From Protea cynaroides (taxonomy: Eukaryota > Streptophyta > Magnoliopsida > Proteales > Proteaceae), in contig CM053274.1 in NCBI GenBank assembly GCA_028583415.1, forward strand, positions 91,916,549 through 91,980,548: 64,000 bases of DNA, given 5' to 3'. Positions 56,710-64,000 of this stretch are shown here, in pieces. The notes under the pieces are model-generated. The model made no database searches and was not told the DNA's origin. It saw only the letters and a list, made by a program, of their open reading frames with translations. The position numbers were made by a program, and so were the translations under genes. The first letter of the stretch is position 1; each line of letters starts with the position of its first letter.

Positions 56710-57250
56710 GTGTAATTTATTAGATTCTTTTTCTCTTTTTTTAAACATGCTTAATTGACTTTGAAGATATAATCCGGGGGGAAAATTAAAATTGCAATTT
56801 CTCACTTTTTGTTCAAAATCATATCAAATTTGATGAATTGTAGGTAACCTAAAATCTCTAATTTTGAAAACCCAAGAATATTTTCCCCCATTTCTCATTT
56901 AACAACCAACAAGACCGAAGGGAAACGTTTTATTTCATACTCCAATCAATTTAAAGGTGGAAGATTCAACAAGAGCAAACGTTTGTATGGCTGTAACCAA
57001 ACATAATGGCATACCCTAAAACAACATGCTTTGGATCCTCTCCTCTCGTTAGAGGGATTTCAGCCTTGATCCAACGGTTGGAGAGACTCCCGTCATGATT
57101 CAGTGGCTGGAGCTTACCCGATGCACATACCAATACAACAGCATGCACACCAGGTGAATTCCGACCGCTAGATCAAGACTAGAAGGACTCGACAACAGTA
57201 GACAACCATTTTCCAAAACAACACGAAATCACCCAGGCAAAAATTGGACA
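56710..57250. other. No gene seen
   Basis: No supported coding sequence or repeat unit. Confidence 0.5.
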
Positions 57251-57444
57251 AGAGAACCCTCATATGCACCCAAACAAAAAAGAATTAAACACGTGCCGTA
57301 TGTATTATAGTTGACTCTTGACTTGTCTTTCCTTCCGGACTTTTTTTTCAATGAGGTAGCCTTCAGGAGTAAACACGTGCTGTATTACACTTGACTCTTG
57401 AGTTGTCTTTCTATCTGTATTTATGTTTTTAATAAAGTAACTGT

Positions 57445-57512
57445 TAAGGAGAGTTGAATTCATGATTTCCACGGGAGATGGTTTCTCATCAACCGAGCTA
57501 ACCGTCTTGAGG
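57445..57512 (-). mobile_element. tRNA-derived SINE head (unit 1)
   Basis: The minus strand shows an A-box-like GGTTAGCTCGGTTGATGAG (57485-57503) and a B-box-like GAATTCAACTC (57452-57462) at tRNA spacing. It does not fold into a full tRNA and is followed by an AT-rich tail, so a SINE relic is more likely than a tRNA gene. Confidence 0.5.
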
Positions 57513-58177
57513 CTCTTTCCTTCCATATCTCCAATAGTCAAAAGTCAACTTTAATGGATGGAGGGTCATACAAGCTTACAATTGCACAAAAAGATGTTTG
57601 AAAATGATTACCCAAAAAAAAAAGCTGTTTAAAAAAATGTGAGGGGTGGCTATTTCTAAATGGGAAATTTAGGGGAAAGAATATTCCTATTTGGAAGCTT
57701 CTGCCCCTCTCCTTGCTTTTGGGCTAGTCTAGGTGTAACCACCTGTTACCATTAGATTCAAATAAAATGGAGTCATTGTATTGGTTTTAGGTATCTAGAT
57801 CAGATATTCGGTATTGATCGATCGGTTTTGATAGTATTCAATCCTAATACGATACTTAATACTTAATTTTTTTAATATCTTTTAATTTAATATTAGTCAT
57901 GTGTTATTCTGTAATTGGTTTTATATTGATCTGATACTGATCCCGTATTAGTTTCCAAAATGATTGATACTCATTCCGTGACCATGATCTAAAACCTCAT
58001 ATGCACTTAAACAGAAAAGAATTAAACACGTGCCGTATTATAGTTGACTCTTGACTTGTCTTTCCTTCCGGACTTTTTTTTAGTAAGGTAACCCTTCAGG
58101 AGTAAACACGTGCTGTATTACACTTGACTCTTGAGTTGTCTTTCTATTTGTGCTTAATTTTTTTACTAAGGTAACTG

Positions 58178-58245
58178 TTAAGGAGAGTTGAATTCTTGAT
58201 TTATGCGAGAGATGGTTTCTTATCAACTGAGCTAACCCTCTTGAG
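58178..58245 (-). mobile_element. tRNA-derived SINE head (unit 2)
   Basis: Diverged copy of 57445-57512, with A-box-like GGTTAGCTCAGTTGATAAG and the same B-box-like motif. Confidence 0.5.
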
Positions 58246-58745
58246 ATTCTTTCCATCCATACCTCCATTAGTCAAAAGTCAAATTTAATGGATGGAGGGT
58301 CATACAAGCTTACAATCGCACAAAAAGCTGTTTGAAAATGGCCACGCAAAAAAAGAAAAAAAACACCTGTTTGAAAAAAATGTGAGGGGTGGCTTGAAAA
58401 TGGGAAATTTAGGGGAAAGAATATTCCTATCTGGAAGCTTTTGCCCCTCTCCTTTCTTTTGAGCTAGTCTAGGTGTAACCATCCGTTACCATTAGATTCA
58501 AATAAAATGGAGTCAATGTATTGGTTTTAGATATCTAGATCAGATATTCGGTATTGATCGATACGTATTGGTTTTGATAGTATTCAATCCTAATACGATA
58601 CTCAATACTTAATTTTTTTAATATCTTTTAATTTAATATTAGTCATGTGTTATTCTGTAATTTGTTTTGTATTGATCTGATACTGATCCCGTATCAGTTT
58701 CCAAAATGACTGATACTCATTCCGTGACCATGATCTAAAACCTCC

Positions 58746-59215
58746 ACGAACCAGTACATCTACTTTGGGGAGAGGGAAAAAGAAGTTCAAACCTTGAACC
58801 TACTGTGTCTAGCTTGCACCCACCGGTCGACAACCAACCACTATGCTAGGTAGTGGTTCTCTGCAAAGAAAAGAAAAAATTCAGATTTCTTCAACCATTC
58901 AAACCTACTCATCAATGGCCAGTAAGTGGGATCGATGTTCATGGATTTGAATTTCTATCCTATTAGAATCGTTCAAGAATCGGCCTGAACCCTAGAAATC
59001 AGATGATTTTGAGAATAAAGAATCAGATCCAGAAGAAAAAAATATCTCCTAAGCATCTTTAACCACTTTCAAATCTGCATTAAAATATCTTAAAAGGGGT
59101 TTTTAAATATCTAGACTTCAATGTACATTAAAGTTAAAGGGAATAGACTTAGTAAAGATGAGGACTGATTATATTTTTATTAAATTTGAGATAGGTGGAA
59201 AGGTTGACCCCTCAA
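58746..59215. other. No gene seen
   Basis: No supported coding sequence or repeat unit. Confidence 0.5.
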
Positions 59216-59220
59216 CACTA

Positions 59221-59345
59221 ACAGCTTAGGGATAGCTATGGTCCCCATCTGAACTGGGCCAGCTTAGGGATAGCTATGTTCCCCCTTTATAACTGGGCCC
59301 GCTTTGGGATAGCTGGCTATGGTCCCCTTCACAACTGGGCCGACT
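59221..59345 (+). repeat. ~55-bp tandem repeat, three units
   Basis: Each unit has AGCT(T/-)AGGGATAGCTATG, TCCCC and AACTGGGCC. No coding meaning was seen. Confidence 0.85.
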
Positions 59346-60140
59346 TTTGAATGTTGAAGCTTAATGAAGAAAAAGAAAATTCATAGGCTGTGGTTGTCTA
59401 TGGTGACTTTATCATTTCTTAGGTGGGCTTTGGGCCCTATCAATGAAACTACGATTTTGACCCATTTAGATTCCTTGAAGCGTGTTGTCATCATCATTAT
59501 AATAAGAGAGAGAAGGAGAACATGGAAGTTGCGTTCCTTCGTCACAAAAAGTAGAAGAGAATGAATTCAATCTCAACCCCACCCACACTCACTACTCTCA
59601 ACAACCCTAAAAAGCTTTCATTCTTTTCCTTTTTTACTTTTCTCTTTTCTATGTATTAAAGATGGATTCCTATCCGTGTTTTCAAACAAGGCTCAAATGT
59701 TATTAATTTGATCTTTAGCATCACTTTCATGAAGTTAGAGAGAGAGAGAGAGAGCATAAATTTTCTAAGGTAGTAATCAAAGGTAATTTGATAAATGGGA
59801 AAAAAAAAGGTTGTCAGGTTGTGTGTATTACGCAAACATAGGAATTGTGAAATGACTGCTTCATCCCGGGAAATAAAAGGTCCTACCTATTAAATGCCCT
59901 ATGCAATACACTCGTTGGCTCCCCCACTAGTGTCTGGTCACGCAGGCTAACGGAGATCCCCCTCCCTTGATAAATACATTCTTTACACCATAATCAATAA
60001 ATACAATTAAAATCAAGGAAAAAGACTTTGAACAAAGGTAGACCTTTATGCAACACCCCACCTTAGGTCTAGCAATCTCTCTCCTCCTATTGGTGGGTCC
60101 ATGCCGCAACAGCACTCAAACACAGTAACCGTCTAGCAAA
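59346..60140. other. No gene seen
   Basis: Short GA repeat at 59739-59754. No supported gene. Confidence 0.5.
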
Positions 60141-60144
60141 CATC

Positions 60145-60245
60145 TACTTGGTAAAATGGTTGGTCCCTTGCTTGTTGAAGTAAGGGTTGGCAGAAGATCT
60201 TGAATTCAAATCTCTTTTCTTGCATTTGTTTCCTTCCCCACCCTT
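60145..60245 (+). mobile_element. Possible tRNA-derived SINE fragment
   Basis: A-box-like TTGGTAAAATGGTTGG (60149-60164) and B-box-like CTTGAATTCAAATCTC (60199-60214) at the right distance. Neither is perfect, and no tRNA cloverleaf is evident. Confidence 0.35.
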
Positions 60246-60249
60246 ATAG

Positions 60250-60884
60250 AACAATGTAAGTAGGACCCATAAAAAATTTAACTGTAATCATCTACACCTA
60301 TTTTTCACCATCAGTAAAATAAACCAAGGGACAAGATCATTAGTCATCCTAACTCATGACTCATGTATATTAAATAACGATAATACCCCCATTATTCTAA
60401 AATCCTAATCTAACCCTCTAAACACTCACAATAAGAGATTTTTTTTTATAATTTAATTATGTTAATTCCCATTTTATTAACAGCCTCCAGAAGAAGCCAC
60501 CCACTGATTTTATTATGGTGAGTAGATAGATGCCCACTGATTGCAACAACCCAAACAACTAAGAAGACTTGTCACTTGTACGGCGTATAGACCCCCGTGA
60601 ATACATGAATTGTTTCTTCATCAACATGTGTTTAAGATTTGACTATAGAATTTTAATTATATTTAATCCTTTCTTAAGTTCTTAAGAAATTATTCAAAGA
60701 GGCCAAGTGGTGCATATTTTGTATTTTTTAATTAATTATAAGTTAAAGAATATCCCTTGCTCATCTTGTTTAAAATAATCAAGATTTATATGATGGAAAA
60801 GTATTATCTAAGACAAGTTGATGAGTGTCAACTTCCTTTTAATACAAGCAACAAAGACATTATAAATTACCATGATACACCACA
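60250..60884. other. No gene seen
   Basis: AT-rich, no element recognised. Confidence 0.5.
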
Positions 60885-61972
60885 TTATTGGAAGTAAACC
60901 TTAATAGTTGCTCTTTATTTAAGATAATTATGTTGCAAGGAACACAACCCATACCTCCCATAGATCATTTCCAATGCTCCAAACACCATGTATCATGCAA
61001 ATTCTTACCTCCAAAAAAAAAAATGATGCAAACCAAGGATTGAGACTCCATCACCGTTCAAAAAAAATGTTCCAATGCACAAAACTTCTACTATTGTAGG
61101 ATCTGCATAGGAGCAGAATGTATGTAGTCTTAATCTCGCAACGTGAAGAGGTTATTTTTGTATTACGATCCGTGACTACTAGGTTGTAATATGATAACCT
61201 AATTGTCACATCAAGACTTGCCGTCTGGGCTTCATCGCTTTATATTATAGTTTTATTTGTCATGTAGCTCAGTTCAACTATGATTTTCATCATAGAAAAC
61301 GGGGAATTAATTGGGAAAATAAAAAACTGGAATGCAAATTCGATTCAAATTTAGTTTGATTCAACCAGGCAGTTCCATGTTTTATCTCTCTAAATTGTGA
61401 TAGTAATTTAAATTAGAAGGTAGCTTAGTCCTAATTGTTGAATTTTTTTTTTTTTATGTCTTGTATTCTGCGGGGTTCATGCGGTTAATTAGGCATGCAT
61501 ATAATGTTAGATCAGTTTTTGGTCTATTACATGTATAAGAGTAAACTTATAATTGTGTGGATTTTTATTATCACTTTTAAGAGAAACCTAGATAAAAGTG
61601 AAGGGGGATCATATTATGAAGTAGAGAGAAAGGCAAAGATTTTTTTGGTGAATAAGAAAAAGCAAAATGTTTCATATACAGCCGTGTACGTACATGATCT
61701 TATTATTAATCATCGAATGAAGAAGTGTAATCTCAAAACTATCCTGCCCTCTCTGAATATAGGACTAATAACTTTCCACATAAGAAAATTCTCAAGTTCT
61801 TATGGGTGAATATAGGCATTTGTGCTACTGATTCTTTGTATTTTGTGTTACTATTTGCTTAATTTTCTTTGTTTTATTTATGCATTGATCCCAACATATG
61901 ATGGACAAATTGATAAATTAAGCAAATGCATCTTATCTTCTTGTGAAATGGATGTTTGTGAACAAGACGCAA
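60885..61972 (+). repeat. Direct repeat C, unit 1
   Basis: Matches 62924-64000: ATTATTGGAAGTAAACCTT, GGATTGAGACTCCATCACC, TGTATTCTGCGGGGTTCATG and AAGTAGAGAGAA. No recognisable protein. Confidence 0.92.
61095..61232 (-). mobile_element. Au-type SINE, copy 1
   Basis: The minus strand reads GGCAAGTCTTGATGTGACAA, then GTAGTCACGGATCGTAAT (degenerate B box), CCTCTTCACGTTGCGAG and TAAGACTACATACATTCTG. These blocks follow the Au SINE consensus (GGGCAAGCCTTGGCG-type head, GGTCACGGGTTCGAG-type B box, GGTAAGGCTGCGTACA-type 3' end). It is old and diverged. Confidence 0.75.
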
Positions 61973-61979
61973 GTCTGAA

Positions 61980-62920
61980 GGGATAAGAAGGCTTTTGTTG
62001 TCAAATTGTCTCTCACGAGACCTTCCATATCATTATAAGGATGGACAAAAATGTCTAGCTAGTGATGACTTTAGGGTAGGGATGGGATAGCTCTAGTTGA
62101 CCAGTTGCCATCTTTAGGACATTAGTTAGATTCCATTTTCAGGTAAAATTAATGTGAAAAAAATGGTTCTTTTCAAAATTTATCTTTTTTTTTTTTTTTT
62201 AATGTGAAAATTAATGTTTTCTAAACATATAATCAACTATTGATTAATAAAGGGAAAAAAATGAAAAGAAAAAAAAAAGAAAAAAAGAAATGAAAGTGAA
62301 ATTGATTTATAAAAAAGAAAAGGTTAAGTTTTGTAGTCAAAATTATGTAATTTATCATAAACTCTCGCCATATTTCATTTTTTTTTCCAGATGTGATATA
62401 TGATTTGTTTTTCAAAATTCAAGGGATTTAGTTGTAAAATAAAGTAAAATTTAATAATGAATTTCAAATTATTTACAAAATCATATTATATTTAGAATTA
62501 TTTATAGAATCATGTTAGGTATTGAATTGCAAAAAGGATTTAACTGCCAAGTAAAATAAAATTTAAGAGCATTTGATCTTCGCGCCAAATCAATGGGTGC
62601 AGAGGAGATGCCTCATGATTCGTACATAAAAGGTCAACATGGTCGGAGAGGAGAGTGGGTGAGAACAATGCATCCTTTTTTCAAAATTTAGTAACCGAAT
62701 TTAAAATATTTTGGATCTAATTGCTCAATCATGTTGATAATGATTACAAACTAAGTTTTACTTTACTATTCATTTGATTTCACTTACCATCCATTTTATT
62801 TCCCTTGACGGAGCCCATACGGTGCGAATGGATTCGCATGCTAGTCCTCCAATTGGTGGTCATTCTTTATATTCCCCATAAGATAGTTCAAGTTTAGAAA
62901 ATCCAGTATACGGTATTACC
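61980..62920. other. No gene seen
   Basis: AT-rich with A and T runs. No supported gene. Confidence 0.5.
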
Positions 62921-62923
62921 CAT

Positions 62924-64000
62924 ATTATTGGAAGTAAACCTTCATAGTTGCTCTTTACTTAAGATGGAACACAACCCATACCTCACATAGACCCTTCCCA
63001 ATGCTCTAAACACCATGGATCATGCAAATTTTTACCCTAAAAAAAGAAGAAAAAAAAAGAGTATGATGCAAACCAGGGATTGAGACTCCATCACCATACC
63101 AAAAAAGACGTCTCAATGTACAAGGTTACTGCTACTATAAGGTCTAAGGAGGGGCACAATGTACATGGTCTTACCTTGCAACATGAAGAGGATATTTTTG
63201 TGTTACAACCTATGACTACTAGGTTGCAATATAACAACCTTATTGTTACACCAAAGCTTACCCTCTAGACTTCATCATTATATATTATAGTTTTATTTGT
63301 CAGGTAATTCAGTTCAACTATGATTTTCATCATAGAAAATGGTCAATCAATCGAGAAAATCGAAAACTGGAATGCAAAAGCCGATTCAAATTTAGTTTGG
63401 TTCAACCAAGCAGTTCCATGTCTTATCTCTCTAAATTGTGATGGTAACTTAAATTAGAGGGTAGCTTAGTCCTAATTGTTGATTTTTTTTTGTCTTGTAT
63501 TCTGCGGGGTTCATGCGATTAATTTGGCATGCATATGATGTTAGGTCGGTTTTGGGTCTATTATATGTATAAGGATAAAAATTGTAATTGTGTGTGGATT
63601 TTTATTGTCTCTTTTAAGGGAAACCTGGATAAAAGCGAAGGGGGATCACATTATGAAGTAGAGAGAAGGGTAAAGCTTTTTTTAGTACTAAAGGTTTCAT
63701 ATATGGCCGTGTACATTCATGGTTGTATTTTTAATCGTTGAATGAAAAAGTGTAATCTCAAAACTATTCTTCCCTTAGTGAATATAGGATTGATAATTTT
63801 TCACGAAAAGAAAATTCTCAAGTTCTTTTCTATGAATATAGACATTTGTGCTAATAAATTCTTCATATTTTGTGTGATTATTTAATTAATTTTCTTTTTT
63901 TTTTATTTATGCATTCGTCCCAATAATAAATGGACAAATAGATAAATTAAGCAAATGTATCTTAGCTTCTTGTGAAATGTATGTCTGTGAACAAGATGCA
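62924..64000 (+). repeat. Direct repeat C, unit 2 (runs off window)
   Basis: Homologous to 60885-61972 in the same orientation, 2.04 kb downstream. It continues to the window end (AACAAGATGCA matching AACAAGACGCA). Confidence 0.92.
63132..63269 (-). mobile_element. Au-type SINE, copy 2
   Basis: The minus strand reads GAGGGTAAGCTTTGGTGTAAC, then AGTAGTCATAGGTTGTAAC, CCTCTTCATGTTGCAAGG and TAAGACCATGTACATTGTGC. It is closer to the Au consensus than the first copy. Confidence 0.78.

Larger units (their letters stand above)
57257..58745 (+). repeat. ~740-bp tandem duplication, two units
   Basis: Units 57257-57995 and 57996-58745 share AAGAATTAAACACGTGCCGTA, TTGACTTGTCTTTCCTTCCG, AATGGATGGAGGGTCATACAA and TCAGATATTCGGTATTGATCG, and both end CCATGATCTAAAACCTC. 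Each holds two ACACGTG sites and one tRNA-like SINE head. Confidence 0.93.

Noticed and set aside
57445..57512. tRNA gene
   Set aside because: A- and B-box-like motifs are present, but no acceptor stem or anticodon arm pairs properly. A SINE relic is more likely.

Overview
The window is nuclear DNA of a flowering plant. It is AT-rich and gene-poor, with long CT/GA, AT, ATT and CCA simple repeats, and is dominated by plant transposable elements: Ty1-copia, Ty3-gypsy, L1-type LINE, Au-type SINE, hAT-like and Mutator-like elements, and MITEs. Its few host-gene families are plant-specific. No species can be named from the sequence, and nothing bacterial, plastid, rRNA or CRISPR-like was seen.

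Layout. (1) 1-1430: 3' end of a long terminal repeat, then unannotated DNA. (2) 1431-13128: copy 1 of a segmental duplication. It holds a dead cysteine-rich secreted peptide gene, a TIR element carrying a PP2A B' subunit fragment, LINE remnants, a MITE and an intact serine-rich-protein-like gene. A Pack-MULE-like element carrying a broken wound-induced-protein (DUF3774) gene is inserted only in this copy. (3) 13129-15700: a minus-strand copia-like LTR flanked by both a PBS and a PPT-like tract. (4) 15.7-25.5 kb: a locally duplicated block with three decayed copies of a small two-exon Pro/Cys-rich gene, a hAT-like element and a PIF/Harbinger-type MITE stuffed with a CCA minisatellite. (5) 27.6-31.3 kb: 3' part of a Ty3-gypsy element with its 3' LTR. 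(6) 31999-37251: a hAT-like element with an 8-bp target duplication, broken open by two independent 2290-bp solo LTRs. (7) 37.3-42.5 kb: a degenerate Ty1-copia element. (8) 42513-52221: copy 2 of the segmental duplication, in the same orientation and about 41 kb away, with an intact reading frame for the cysteine-rich peptide and a second intact serine-rich-protein-like gene. (9) 52.2-64 kb: long-TIR MITEs, a reverse-strand truncated copy of the long LTR, a 740-bp tandem duplication, and a second direct repeat of about 1.1 kb carrying Au SINEs.

The likely functional protein-coding genes are the serine-rich-protein-like pair (10651-11013 and 51235-51597) and possibly the cysteine-rich peptide gene at 43467-44241. 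The genes do not form a pathway. The main interest is comparative: the paired copies give empty-site evidence for several insertions and show which gene copy died and how. The most unusual item is a short exon-like reading frame inside the 2.3-kb LTR family that keeps its frame, with changes concentrated at third codon positions, in three of four copies.
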